A stretch of 64,000 bases of DNA, from positions 2,115,878 to 2,179,877 of the forward strand of contig NZ_NJGY01000001.1 in NCBI RefSeq assembly GCF_002250505.1, written 5' to 3'. This document shows, piece by piece, positions 38,701 through 47,266 of this stretch (position 1 is its first letter; each line of letters opens with the position of its first letter). Under the pieces are notes generated by a model that saw nothing but the letters and a program-made list of their open reading frames with translations, was not told the origin of the DNA and searched no databases. This DNA is from Janthinobacterium sp. PC23-8. GTDB lineage: Bacteria; Pseudomonadota; Gammaproteobacteria; Burkholderiales; Burkholderiaceae_D. Position numbers and translations under genes: made by a program.

Positions 38701-39605
38701 TCCGTCGCATCCAAGCAGAGTTACCAAATAATGTGATTCCGTTTGTTCGTAGCGAAAAGGCGAACAATCTGACGCCCTTACCCTATTTTCCGAATTTGAA
38801 AATCGCTTGCGGCCACTTTAAGACCGGGACTGTGGATGCGGAAGAGTACCGCAGCCTGCCTAGCAGCTACGGAAATATCGATCCGCATCGGCACTTTATC
38901 GCCCGCGCATCGGGCAATTCCATGAACGGTGGCAAACACCCGATTCAAGATGGCGACTACCTGCTGCTGGAACATATTACGCCCACCAATGCGGGCTCGA
39001 TTACTGGCTCGGTGATGGCGATCGAGCGTCAAGATGAGTCTGGCGATGGCTTCCAGTATTTACTGCGCCATATTGTCAAGACACCTGACGGCGGCTATGT
39101 GCTGCGAGCCGCCAATCCAGACTATCAAGATATGGATGCCACCGAGGATATGCACACCTTGGCGCGTTTCAAAGCCATTGTCAGTCCGCTCGATTTGGCC
39201 ATCGGCCAGGCATTCAAGCGCGAGGATATTGCGCCACTATTTGGCGAAACCTATAGCATCGGCAATTGGAATGTCGGGCATGTGACGGTCGCTAGCAAGA
39301 ATGCGATGGTGTTGCTGGTAACGCTCAATAAGCAAGGAAAAGCTGCAGATCATCGCTATCTCGATCATTGGATCGATGACAGCACCTTCCATTGGCAAAG
39401 CCAAAATTCCACATCGCCGACCAATAAAAAGGGACGCGATATTATCGAGCACGAGCAAAAAGGACTCACAATCCATCTGTTTGTGCGTGAATCTAAGCTA
39501 CACAACGGCAAAGGTGCGCCCTTCGTTTATCACGGTCCGGTACGCTACGTAAGCCACGAAGGCAGCAGTCCAATGAGTGTCGTATTTAGCTTGGCTACGC
39601 TATAA
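35748..39605 (+). CDS. Multidomain SauUSI-like type IV restriction enzyme: methyltransferase-PLD-helicase-S24-DUF3427 fusion
   Basis: A 1285-residue single protein. Residues ~1-200 are a class I SAM methyltransferase of the small-molecule/TehB type (VLDAGCGSGRDAKAFLDKG; later LLHVPQAELPTAL and LKPGGAFYLSF) without a DNA-MTase DPPY motif. Residues ~215-390 are a PLD-type nuclease (HLK near 297, then GSSNISRQAL). The SF2 helicase follows with ATGLGKT near 427, VVDEFHH near 514, LTATPDR near 540 and QLGRGLRKSEGKERLV near 713. Around 1050-1100 is an S24/LexA-like segment with GNSMN and DGDYLLLE. The end has FHWQSQN and LFVRESK, as in DUF3427. SauUSI (PLD-helicase-DUF3427) cuts modified-cytosine DNA; the MTase and S24 parts are additions. 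The gene is AT-richer than gyrB. ATG 35748 has no clear ribosome-binding site. Confidence 0.85.
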   Translation: MTSTLSYYNQNATAFFSNTANVDMSVLHDRFLSAVSPGGSVLDAGCGSGRDAKAFLDKGYRVTAFDASEELVQLAKKHTGLDVQLRTFTDVKEQACYDGIWACASLLHVPQAELPTALASLWNALKPGGAFYLSFKLGTSERVQDGRHFTDVEEPQLRAWFDGLPDVDRIECWQSIDQRPGRNEQWLNALVRRAVAPQNHLITGGSDPFLPHLSSSINQASEVDLAVAFVKTTGLRLLLPDLQSALKGDKESNRQPARVRVLTSDYLDVTDTEALRLLMLLQAQGAQVKVYESAGSSFHLKAYLFAQLNDQSVLSGTAFIGSSNISRQALTNGLEWNYRINYPGDNGYLEARSRFEELFAHPRCAPLTDEWIAQYDARRIPLPMAVAPGSLEQDAPPVPTTVQIEALFALRATRDEGFRRGLVVLATGLGKTWLAAFDAKQLGARRVLFVAHREEILNQAAETFLRIRPDARVGFYAGQTRDSEADILCASIQTLGKEAHLERYSPEHFDYIVVDEFHHAAAPTYRRLLAYFAPKFLLGLTATPDRSDQSDILSLCDDNLVFTRGLFDGITAKLLVPFHYYGIFDSSVDYAELPWRSGRFDLEQLSNKLATLARAKHALTEWQRYKQQRTLAFCVSVTHAEFMAAQFAKAGIACAAVYAGSPLSRADALERLRDGRLAVIFSVDLFNEGVDLPAIDTVMMLRPTESKILFLQQLGRGLRKSEGKERLVILDFIGNHKSFLHKPEALFEIDASYKKLADFARKAEANQLDLPEGCFVNYDLKLIEFLKSLDSEGTKNEYIALRDSLGRRPTLAEFYRAGASMPAMRKEYGDWYALVQAMDDLDANEQVIAAKHRSFLRELEITSMNKSFKMVLLEALQEMDGWHTPPTAAALAERSWQVLQRRRALLADLPEPLRAGNGQSEAWLRYWSSNPINAWIGGNSTGKNSDFRMKDGRFEAVFTLHDGHRANFELMVQEIIDYRLAAYEIRRIQAELPNNVIPFVRSEKANNLTPLPYFPNLKIACGHFKTGTVDAEEYRSLPSSYGNIDPHRHFIARASGNSMNGGKHPIQDGDYLLLEHITPTNAGSITGSVMAIERQDESGDGFQYLLRHIVKTPDGGYVLRAANPDYQDMDATEDMHTLARFKAIVSPLDLAIGQAFKREDIAPLFGETYSIGNWNVGHVTVASKNAMVLLVTLNKQGKAADHRYLDHWIDDSTFHWQSQNSTSPTNKKGRDIIEHEQKGLTIHLFVRESKLHNGKGAPFVYHGPVRYVSHEGSSPMSVVFSLATL

Positions 39606-39978
39606 GCATCTGATCTATCGCAGCGGGAACGCTAACACCGAGAGAAAAATAATCACCACTGCCAAGGAAAACGACGCTGCCGCGTTCCAGCGCATGCACG
39701 CGCGAGCATCGAACTGTCAGGCGGCAAGCTTGGCGAAGAAGAGGTACAGCAATTCTTGCGTTGTGCATGGATGAATACCTGAGCGTATCGCAGCACCTGA
39801 GCAGCCGGGCTCAAGCTTGTGGCGCGCGTCGTACAACGCACCCTATTTCCTTCCTTCGGCACCCCATTTTCGCCTATAAACCAGTACACTCATTCCAAGA
39901 TGCAAATTGATCATGCGCATGCCATGCTGCCCCTGGTGGACGGGGTGCGTTTTGCCGCAAGGCCTGTAATCTGTGTGG
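39606..39978. other. Gene-free stretch behind the restriction fusion
   Basis: About 370 bp before the diguanylate cyclase. No intact gene, hairpin or tRNA was seen. A plus-strand frame around 39665-39775 reads RVPAHARASIELSGGKLGEEEVQQF before a stop and could be the tail of a decayed gene, but it has no start and no recognisable family. The promoter of the diguanylate cyclase should lie near 39880-39970. Confidence 0.4.
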
Positions 39979-41049
39979 ATGTCTGCCATGTTTAACCAGC
40001 GCGACATGTCTGCCGCCGTTTATTATCTGTTCTCTCTCGGCGAAGCGGAGCAGCAGCGGCGCTTTTTCAAGGAATTGCGTTTTATTGCGATCTCCATCCT
40101 GGTCTTTGGCGTGCTCAGCTGGCTGGCCACGGTGGGGCTGATGCGGCATCGGCAGATGCTCGACCAGGCACAAGCGGTACTGGCGCTGGCGGGCATGCTG
40201 GCGGGGCTGGGGCTGACGGTGATGTCGCGCTCGCTGCGCACCATCGTCGTCCACGGCGCGGCCAGCGTGTTGTTCATCACCTTCGGTTTTCGCGTGATGA
40301 TCATGGCGACGGACGACCCAGCGTTCTGGGTCTTGCCGCTGGGCGTGATGATCACGCTGACCATCGCCCCCATTTTCAGCGGCATCGCGTATTACCTGGG
40401 CATTTCGCTGTGCGTCTGGCTCACTCTGGGGCTGGGGCAGTTTCCCGATCATGCGCAGCAAACCGACCATTATTGGCCGGCGCTGGCGGTGGTGGTCAGC
40501 GCGCTGATCGGCCTGGCGCTCAATATTTATTTCCTGTTCTTGCGCATCCATAACTACCGCGCACGGCGCGACCTGACGGTGATGGCGTACACCGATGGCC
40601 TGACGGGCCTGAACAACCGCCGCATGTTTACGCAATGCGCACGCGCGCTGCAGGCGCGGGGAAAGGGCACGGCGTTTTTCCTGATGATTGATATCGACGA
40701 CTTCAAGAAGATCAACGATGCCGATGGGCACGAGGTGGGCGACGAGGTGTTGCAAAAGACGGCTGCGGTGATCGCGCAATTGTCCGCCGGGCATTTGTGC
40801 GGCCGGCTGGGCGGCGAGGAGTTTGCCGTGATTTACCAGGGCGAACAAAACGCCGCCTGTGCGTTTGCGGCAAAGCTGCTGTGCAGCATGGAAGCGGCCT
40901 TCCGGCAGGAAAGGGTGCTGTCGATCAGCATCGGCATGGCCGAGCTGATCAAAGAAGCGGATTTGTCGCACACCTACCGGCGCGCGGACGAATCGCTGTA
41001 CCTGGCCAAGAAGAACGGCAAGAACCGCTATGTGCTGTATGTGTCCTGA
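39979..41049 (+). CDS. Membrane-bound diguanylate cyclase (GGDEF)
   Basis: A 356-residue protein. About six hydrophobic helices in the first ~190 residues form a MASE-like membrane sensor. A GGDEF domain follows: YTDGLTGLNNRRMF, then DIDDFKKINDADGHEVGDEVL and the active-site motif LGGEEFAVIYQG. GGEEF is a functional variant, so c-di-GMP synthesis is expected. An RxxD inhibitory site is not evident. ATG 39979 is chosen; GTG 39973 and ATG 39988 are alternatives. No EAL domain and no co-operonic partner is present, so the signal is unknown. Confidence 0.9.
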   Translation: MSAMFNQRDMSAAVYYLFSLGEAEQQRRFFKELRFIAISILVFGVLSWLATVGLMRHRQMLDQAQAVLALAGMLAGLGLTVMSRSLRTIVVHGAASVLFITFGFRVMIMATDDPAFWVLPLGVMITLTIAPIFSGIAYYLGISLCVWLTLGLGQFPDHAQQTDHYWPALAVVVSALIGLALNIYFLFLRIHNYRARRDLTVMAYTDGLTGLNNRRMFTQCARALQARGKGTAFFLMIDIDDFKKINDADGHEVGDEVLQKTAAVIAQLSAGHLCGRLGGEEFAVIYQGEQNAACAFAAKLLCSMEAAFRQERVLSISIGMAELIKEADLSHTYRRADESLYLAKKNGKNRYVLYVS

Positions 41050-41067
41050 GCCGCTACGCCACCCGCC

Positions 41068-41829
41068 TTACAGGTAGATGCCGCCCGACACTTCCACCCT
41101 CTGGCCGTTGACCCAGCGGTGGCTGTCGGACAGCAGCGCGGCGATCATCGGGCCGATATCGTCGGGCTCGCCCACGCGGCCCAGCGCGGTTTGCGCAGCG
41201 AGGTACTGCTGGATGTGCGGATTGTCGCGCACGTCGCCGCCGCCGAAGTCGGTGGCAATCGCACCGGGCGCCAGGGTATTGACGGCGATGCCGCGCGCGC
41301 CCAGTTCCTTGGCCAGGTAGCGGCTCAGCACTTCCACCGCGCCCTTCATGGCCGCATAGGCCGACATGCCGGGCATGCTGAAGCGGGTCAGGCCGCTCGA
41401 TATATTGAGAATGCGTCCGCCATCGGCGATCAACGGCAGCAAGGTTTGCGTGAGGAAGAACACGCCCTTGAAATGGATATTCATCAGCTGGTCGAACATC
41501 GCCTCGCTGGTCTCGGCAAACGGCGCCATCAGGCCGATGCCGGCGTTATTGACCAGATAGTCGAACTGCTCGCGGCCCCAACCTGCCAGCACCGTGCGCA
41601 CTTGGGCGGCGAACGGCGCGAAGGACGCCACTTGCGCGCTGTCGAGCTGCAGCACGGCGGCGCGGCGGCCCAGCTGCGTGATTTCGGCGGCGACGGCCTC
41701 GGCTTCGGCGCGCTGGGCATGGTAGGTGATGATGACATCGACGCCCTGGCGGGCCAGGTGCAGGGCGGCGTTGCGGCCCAGGCCGCGACTGGCACCGGTA
41801 ACGAGGGCAATGGTTTGCTCGGTGGTCAT
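41068..41829 (-). CDS. SDR-family oxidoreductase
   Basis: A 253-residue classical short-chain dehydrogenase. Cofactor motif VTGASRGLGRNAA (TGxxxGxG) at the N-terminus, NNAGIG, and catalytic serine then YxxxK as SSGLTRFSMPGMSAYAAMKGA. The start at 41829 follows AGGAG at good distance. It is divergent from an AraC-type regulator gene (160 bp apart), a common arrangement in which the regulator controls the SDR. The substrate is unknown. Confidence 0.93.
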   Translation of the reverse strand: MTTEQTIALVTGASRGLGRNAALHLARQGVDVIITYHAQRAEAEAVAAEITQLGRRAAVLQLDSAQVASFAPFAAQVRTVLAGWGREQFDYLVNNAGIGLMAPFAETSEAMFDQLMNIHFKGVFFLTQTLLPLIADGGRILNISSGLTRFSMPGMSAYAAMKGAVEVLSRYLAKELGARGIAVNTLAPGAIATDFGGGDVRDNPHIQQYLAAQTALGRVGEPDDIGPMIAALLSDSHRWVNGQRVEVSGGIYL

Positions 41830-41988
41830 GGATATCTCCTTGCGTTGAATAAGGGCTTCAGTGTGGCCGTGGCCGGGCACGCGGTGAAGCGGAAAAACTC
41901 CACATTTCATGCCTAAAACTCCAAGCCGCTTGGCGGCGCGTCGCCAGGCGCGCTAGCATTGAATCAACTTCCTACCGTCAGGATCAGC

Positions 41989-42876
41989 ATGCCGACTTCT
42001 CCCCTTGCCGCCGCCATCGACGCCTACACCCGCGGGCGCCACAGCGCCGATGGCTTTTACGCCACGGAGCTTGCGCCGCTGCGGCTGATGCGCGTTGCCG
42101 GGCAAACCTTGCCGCAATACGCGCTGTACACACCAACTTTGTGCCTGACCGTGCAAGGGGCGAAACAGGCGATGCTGGGCGACGCGCTGTTTAACTATAG
42201 CGCGATGGAATTTTTGATCGTCAGCGTCGACCTGCCGATACTGGGCCGCGTCACGCAGGCGAGCAGCGAGGTGCCTTTCCTGGCCTTGATCTTGTCGCTC
42301 GATATCAAGCTGCTGCAGGAAGTGATCACCCAGCTGGACGCCGGCACGGAAATGAGCGCGGCGGACCATGCCGCGCACGGCGTCTTTGTCGGGCAACTGG
42401 ACACCCAGGCCGCCGACTGCCTGCTGCGGCTGATGCAGTTGCTGGACGACCCGCGCGGCCTGGCCATGCTGACGCCGTCGATCGTGCGCGAGCTGTACTA
42501 CTGGCTGCTCAAGGGCAAACAGGGCCAGGCCTTGCGACGGCTGGTCGCGCCCGACAGCCACGCCTTGCGCATTGCCGAGGCGATCAATCTGATGCAGGCC
42601 GACGTTGCCGCCACGCTCGGCATCGAGCGCCTGGCCTCGCGCGCCGGCATGAGCGCTTCGTCCTTCCACGCCCACTTCAAGAGCATCACGTCGGTGACGC
42701 CGCTGCAATACCAGAAGCAATTGCGCTTGCTGCAGGCGCGGCGCTTGTTGCAGGCGCGCGCGGCCAATGTGTCGCAGGCGGCCTACCAGGTGGGCTATGA
42801 AAGCGCGTCGCAATTTAGCCGGGAATACGCGCGCATGTTCGGCACGCCACCGAGCCGCGAGGCCACGGCCAGCTGA
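41989..42876 (+). CDS. AraC-family regulator with AraC_N domain
   Basis: A 295-residue transcription factor. The N-terminal AraC_N sensor (LRLMRVAGQTLPQYALYTPTL, CLTVQGAKQ) is followed by two C-terminal helix-turn-helices (IERLASRAGMSASSFHAHFK; then AAYQVGYESASQFSREYARMFG). Proteins of this type commonly activate a divergent oxidoreductase, here the SDR. Start ATG 41989 has GGATC upstream; a TTG at 41959 is less likely. Confidence 0.92.
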   Translation: MPTSPLAAAIDAYTRGRHSADGFYATELAPLRLMRVAGQTLPQYALYTPTLCLTVQGAKQAMLGDALFNYSAMEFLIVSVDLPILGRVTQASSEVPFLALILSLDIKLLQEVITQLDAGTEMSAADHAAHGVFVGQLDTQAADCLLRLMQLLDDPRGLAMLTPSIVRELYYWLLKGKQGQALRRLVAPDSHALRIAEAINLMQADVAATLGIERLASRAGMSASSFHAHFKSITSVTPLQYQKQLRLLQARRLLQARAANVSQAAYQVGYESASQFSREYARMFGTPPSREATAS

Positions 42877-43026
42877 TCATTTCCCTGGCACAAATGAAAA
42901 TGGCATTTTATTACTTTGCGGTATGATTTATCGCCGTGCCGCCACGCCCTGCCCACCGCCACGCGCACTTCTTTATTCCTGGCCTCGCCTCGCCTGGCGC
43001 GGCCAGCTTTTGTCCAAGGACCTGTC

Positions 43027-44175
43027 ATGTTCGGTTTTAATCTGCGCGTCGCCAAGATGGTGTGGACGGCGTTTGTCGTCGCTTTCTTGCTGTTTCTTAT
43101 CTACAAGGTGTCGTCGACCTTGATCGTGGTGGTGTTTGCGGTGTTCTTCAGCTATCTGGTGTACCCGCTGATCGGGCTGCTGGAGCGTCATGGTCCGAAG
43201 CGCCTGCCGCGCACGGCCGCCATCGGCCTCGTGTTCCTGGTGGTGATTGTGCTGGTCGCCATCCTGGGTTCGATTTTCGGCGCGCGCATCGAAGATGAAG
43301 CCGTGAAACTGAGCGACCAGTTGCCGACCCTGCTCAAGGGCAACAACTTTGCCGAACGCATCCCGCTGCCGGAATTCATGGAGCCGCTGCGCGCGCGCCT
43401 GCTGGCCTTCATGCAGACGCAGCTGGGCGGCGACAACGGCCAGGCGATGCCGCTGGCCAAGGAGCTGGGCCTGACGGTGATGCATGCCGCCAGCAACCTG
43501 ATCTACCTGGTGCTGGTGCCGGTGCTGAGCTTTTTGCTGATCAAGGAAGGCCCGGACATGCGCGACGGCTTGCTGGCCTTACTGAACCGCCCGAACAAAA
43601 AACTGTGGGGCGCCATCATCGACGACCTCGACGTGCTGCTGTCGCGCTATGTGCGCGCCCTGCTGCTGCTGTCGATCGCCACCTTCATTTCATACAGCGT
43701 GGCGTTTTCGCTGATGGGCGTGCCGTATGGCCTGCTGCTGGCGGGCGCCGCCGCCTTGCTGGAATTCATCCCGTTTGCGGGGCCTTTGGGCGCGGCCGTG
43801 ATCGCCGTGGTGGTGGCCGGCTTCAGCGGTTACGAGCACGTGTTCTGGCTGATCGGCTTTATCGCCGCCTACCGCCTGTTCCAGGACTATGTGCTCAATC
43901 CCTACCTGATGAGCGAAGGCGTGGAAGTGTCGCCGCTGATGGTGATCGTCGGCCTGCTGGCAGGCGACCAGTTGGGTGGCGTGGTCGGCATCTTTTTGTC
44001 GGTGCCGGTGATGGCGGCCATCAAGATCGTGTTCGTGCGCGCCAAGGCGGCCTTGCAGGCACGCCATGACGCCCTGGAGAAAGCGGAACTGGCGGCCGAG
44101 GCGGCGAGAGTCAAGGCGGCCGAGGAAGCAGCGCTGCTGCAGGCGCAGCGCACCCCGCCCGCGCTCGATCTGTAA
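43027..44175 (+). CDS. AI-2E-family transporter (YdiK/PerM-type)
   Basis: A 382-residue inner-membrane protein with about eight hydrophobic helices and the conserved core YGLLLAGAAALLEFIPFAGPLGAA followed by QDYVLNPYLMSEGVEVSPL, diagnostic of the AI-2E transporter family (PF01594). Family members have been linked to autoinducer-2 export, sodium/proton antiport or permease roles. The C-terminal 30 residues are charged (alanine/glutamate-rich). It stands alone; ATG 43027 follows CAAGGACCTGTC. Confidence 0.9.
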   Translation: MFGFNLRVAKMVWTAFVVAFLLFLIYKVSSTLIVVVFAVFFSYLVYPLIGLLERHGPKRLPRTAAIGLVFLVVIVLVAILGSIFGARIEDEAVKLSDQLPTLLKGNNFAERIPLPEFMEPLRARLLAFMQTQLGGDNGQAMPLAKELGLTVMHAASNLIYLVLVPVLSFLLIKEGPDMRDGLLALLNRPNKKLWGAIIDDLDVLLSRYVRALLLLSIATFISYSVAFSLMGVPYGLLLAGAAALLEFIPFAGPLGAAVIAVVVAGFSGYEHVFWLIGFIAAYRLFQDYVLNPYLMSEGVEVSPLMVIVGLLAGDQLGGVVGIFLSVPVMAAIKIVFVRAKAALQARHDALEKAELAAEAARVKAAEEAALLQAQRTPPALDL

Positions 44176-44197
44176 TACTCTCCGGCTCGAAACATCA

Positions 44198-45127
44198 TCA
44201 GGCCCGCGACGCGCCGGCACCGCGCGCGAACAAGGGCCGCGGCACCGTCTGCGCCAGCAACACGCCGAGCAGCGACACACCGCCGCCGATCAAGTGAAAA
44301 GCATGCAGGGTGTCATGCAGCCAGCCTATCGCCAGCAGCGCCGTCAGGATCGGCAGCAGGTTGACGAAAATGCTGCAGCGGTTCGGCCCCAGCCGCTTTA
44401 CGCCTTCGATCCACAAATACGACAATACGATGGACGAGGCGATGCCGGCATAGGCGATCAGCGGCAAGGTGGCGCCGTTCAGGGGCGCGCTGCCGGCGGG
44501 CAGGCGCAGGAAAAACGGCAGCATGCACAGCAGCGCCGCCCAGGCCTGGCAGTAGATCGACTGCCAGGCAGGCACGGCCAGGCGCCAGCGGCGCAGCAGC
44601 ACGCCGTACAGGGCAAAGATCAGGCAGGCGAGCAGCATCAGCGCGTCGCCCGCGTGCATGCCTTCATGCAGCAGCGCCAGCACGTCGCCGCGCCCGACCA
44701 GGTACAGCAGGCCGCCAAACGACAGCACGCCGCCCGCCGCCATGCCGAGCGTCAGTTGTTCGCCCAGCAGCAGCACGCTGAGGATCGCCGTCATCAACGG
44801 CGCCAGCGCCGTGACGATGGCCATATTGGTGGCGGTGGTGGTCTCGGCCGCGCGGTACGACAGGCTCTGGAACAGCGCCATCGCCATCACGCCGCACAGC
44901 GCCAGCTGCCACCAGTGGCGGCGGATCGCCACGCGGTTGCGCCACAACGGGCGGGCCACGAACGGCGTCATCACCAGCAGCACCAGCACCAGCCGGTAAA
45001 AGGTGATGGCGGTGGGAGCGATGCTGGCGGCGGCCAGCTTGGACACCACCACATTGCCGGCCCACAACAGCATGGCGACCAAGGGGTAAAGGTAGTACGA
45101 CGGGTGGACAGGTTCGCGCGCAGGCAT
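44198..45127 (-). CDS. EamA/DMT-family transporter
   Basis: A 309-residue exporter-like protein with ten predicted helices in two EamA repeats: YYLYPLVAMLLWAGNVVVSKLAA at the start, and LIAYAGIASSIVLSYLWIEGVKRLGP in the second half. Such proteins export amino acids, nucleotides or small drugs. The start is set at ATG 45127; a longer frame to 45223 lacks family similarity. It is divergent from the AraC-type regulator at 45229, which likely regulates it. Confidence 0.9.
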   Translation of the reverse strand: MPAREPVHPSYYLYPLVAMLLWAGNVVVSKLAAASIAPTAITFYRLVLVLLVMTPFVARPLWRNRVAIRRHWWQLALCGVMAMALFQSLSYRAAETTTATNMAIVTALAPLMTAILSVLLLGEQLTLGMAAGGVLSFGGLLYLVGRGDVLALLHEGMHAGDALMLLACLIFALYGVLLRRWRLAVPAWQSIYCQAWAALLCMLPFFLRLPAGSAPLNGATLPLIAYAGIASSIVLSYLWIEGVKRLGPNRCSIFVNLLPILTALLAIGWLHDTLHAFHLIGGGVSLLGVLLAQTVPRPLFARGAGASRA

Positions 45128-45228
45128 GCAGGGCTCCGGTGGTGACAGGGGCAACCATGATGCAGCAGGCACGCTGCGCTTTCTCGCGCTAAGATGACTA
45201 TACCTGTCGCAAAACTGACGCAACCATC

Positions 45229-46032
45229 ATGCAAACCGACTATCAGGAACTGCTGCCCGTCACCGCGCGCGCCATGGCGCTGGCCGTCGACTATGAGCAC
45301 GGCCATGTGATTTCCGTGCATCGCCACTCGCACGCCCAGCTGATCTACGCCATCGACGGCGTGATGACCATCGCCACCCAAGGCGGGCGCTGGGTGGTGC
45401 CGCCCACGCGCGGCGTATGGCTGCAGCCCGGCGTCGACCATCAGATCCGCATGAGCGGCGCCGTCAGGATGCGCACCGTGTTCATCCACTGCGCCAACTC
45501 GCCGCTGTTGCCGCGCCACAGCTGCGTGCTCGAGATCAGCCCGCTGCTGCGCCAGCTGATCGTGGCGGCCGTCGATATCGCGCCCGATTTTCCTGACGGC
45601 GGGCGCGACTGGCATTTGCTGCAACTGCTGCTGCATGAGCTCGACAGCCTGCCGGTGCTGCCCCTGTACGTGCCGCTGCCGCAGGACGCGCGCCTGCGCG
45701 GCATTTGCGAGCGCCTGATGCAAGAACCCGGCGAACAGCTGACGGTGGCGCACTGGGCGCAGCAACTGGACATCACCGAGCGCAGCCTGCACCGTTTGTT
45801 CCAGAAGCAGACGGGCATGCGTTTCGGCCACTGGCGCCAGCAGGCGCGGCTGCTGCGGGCGCTGGAACAGCTGGCCCATGGAGCCAAGGTAATCGACGTG
45901 GCGCTGGACAATGGCTACACCAGCCAGAGCGCCTTTGCGGCCATGTTCAAAAAACACTTCGGCACCACGCCGACCGAGTTTTATCGCACGGCGCCAGCGA
46001 TGCTCAAGAAAAATGCTGCTACGCATCAATAA
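45229..46032 (+). CDS. AraC-family regulator with N-terminal cupin
   Basis: A 267-residue regulator. The N-terminal cupin (HRHSHAQLIYAIDGVMTI, then WVVPPTRGVWLQPGVDHQI) binds an effector. The C-terminal AraC DNA-binding domain has TVAHWAQQLDITERSLHRLFQKQTG and GYTSQSAFAAMFKKHFGTTPTEF (two HTHs). The divergent EamA transporter is the probable target. The start ATG 45229 lies at the head of the divergent region. Confidence 0.92.
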   Translation: MQTDYQELLPVTARAMALAVDYEHGHVISVHRHSHAQLIYAIDGVMTIATQGGRWVVPPTRGVWLQPGVDHQIRMSGAVRMRTVFIHCANSPLLPRHSCVLEISPLLRQLIVAAVDIAPDFPDGGRDWHLLQLLLHELDSLPVLPLYVPLPQDARLRGICERLMQEPGEQLTVAHWAQQLDITERSLHRLFQKQTGMRFGHWRQQARLLRALEQLAHGAKVIDVALDNGYTSQSAFAAMFKKHFGTTPTEFYRTAPAMLKKNAATHQ

Positions 46033-46118
46033 TCATGGGCGATTGCGGCACGGCTTGTTATCATCGCGGCCTGAAGCCGAAGTTGTCTATACCGGCTGGC
46101 AAACCGACCCACACTGAC

Positions 46119-46718
46119 ATGACCCAGAATTTCTTCCAGACTTTTATCCTGCTGTTGCTTGTGACGGACCCGTTCGGCAACGTTTCCCTGTTCGTCAACG
46201 CCCTGAAAAGCGTGCCCGTCGAGCGGCGCTGGAAAGTGGTGGTGCGCGAATGCGCGATCGCCTTCGGCATCTTGCTGCTGTTTATGTTTTTCGGCCGCCA
46301 CTTCTTGAAAGCCATGCAACTGTCGGAAGTCGCGCTGCGCATCGGCGGCGGCGTGATTCTGTTCCTGATCGCCATGCGCATGGTGTTTCCGCAACCATCG
46401 AACGGCAATAGCGACCATGATATTGCCGGCGAACCGTTTATCGTGCCGCTGGCCATACCCGCGCTGGCCGGCCCGTCGGCGCTGGCCACCGTGCTGCTGT
46501 TTTCCTCGCACGAAGTCAATGAGGTCATCGCCCATGTGGCGGGCTTGACTGCGGTAGCATTGGTGTGGCTGCTGGTGTTCCTCTGCGCCGAGCGCCTGCA
46601 GCGCGCGCTGGGGCCGAGGGTGATGACGGCGTTCGAACGCCTGATGGGCCTGATACTGACGGCGATGGCCATCGAGATGCTGCTGGCCGGCATACGGGCC
46701 TTTTTGAAATCAATCTGA
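46119..46718 (+). CDS. MarC-family integral membrane protein
   Basis: A 199-residue protein with six predicted helices and the MarC signature FLLLLVTDPFGNVSLF-type start (here FILLLLVTDPFGNVSLF) and IPALAGPSALATVLL. Members (MarC/SnatA) are believed to be amino-acid exporters in some cases; the general function is unknown. No regulator is adjacent other than the upstream AraC gene. Confidence 0.9.
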   Translation: MTQNFFQTFILLLLVTDPFGNVSLFVNALKSVPVERRWKVVVRECAIAFGILLLFMFFGRHFLKAMQLSEVALRIGGGVILFLIAMRMVFPQPSNGNSDHDIAGEPFIVPLAIPALAGPSALATVLLFSSHEVNEVIAHVAGLTAVALVWLLVFLCAERLQRALGPRVMTAFERLMGLILTAMAIEMLLAGIRAFLKSI

Positions 46719-46732
46719 CCGGAGGACACACC

Positions 46733-47266
46733 ATGAGCCGCTGCGCGCATATCTGCATGATGGCCGAATACAATCAGTGGATGAACGCCAGGGTCTATGC
46801 GGCGGCGGCGGGCCTGGCGCCCGGCGAACTGCAACGCGAGCGGGGCGCCTTCTTCGGCTCGCTGCTCGCTACCCTCAACCACATCATGGTCGGCGACACC
46901 CTGTGGCTGCAACGCTACGCGAAACACCCGGCCAAGTTTCCCTTGCTCGATCCGGTCCGCGCCATCACGCCGCCGGCTTCGCTCACGCAGCCCCTGTTCG
47001 ACGATTTCGCGGCCATGCAGGCGCACCGCCGCTGGCTCGACCAGGTGATTATCGACTGGGCCGCCGCCATCACGGAAAGCGATCTTGACCATTTGCTCGA
47101 CTACCGCAACAGCCGTGGCGAGAACCGGCGCCAGTTCTTTGCGCTGTTGATGCATTTCTTTAACCACCAGACCCATCACCGGGGCCAGGCGACGACCCTG
47201 CTGTCGCAGGCCGGGGTGGACGTGGGCGACACGGATCTGCTGGTGTGCATTCCCAACCATAGCTAA
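46733..47266 (+). CDS. DinB-family protein
   Basis: A 177-residue four-helix-bundle protein with DinB histidines HIMVGD near residue 50 and HQTHHRGQA near residue 145, the three likely metal ligands. The family includes thiol-dependent transferases and damage-inducible proteins. The ribosome-binding site GGAGG precedes the ATG. The stop codon TAA lies inside the left arm of the inverted-repeat element that follows. Confidence 0.88.
   Translation: MSRCAHICMMAEYNQWMNARVYAAAAGLAPGELQRERGAFFGSLLATLNHIMVGDTLWLQRYAKHPAKFPLLDPVRAITPPASLTQPLFDDFAAMQAHRRWLDQVIIDWAAAITESDLDHLLDYRNSRGENRRQFFALLMHFFNHQTHHRGQATTLLSQAGVDVGDTDLLVCIPNHS

Noticed and set aside
39577-39774. 65-codon frame after the restriction fusion
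   Set aside because: Begins inside the preceding gene in another frame and has no recognisable content.
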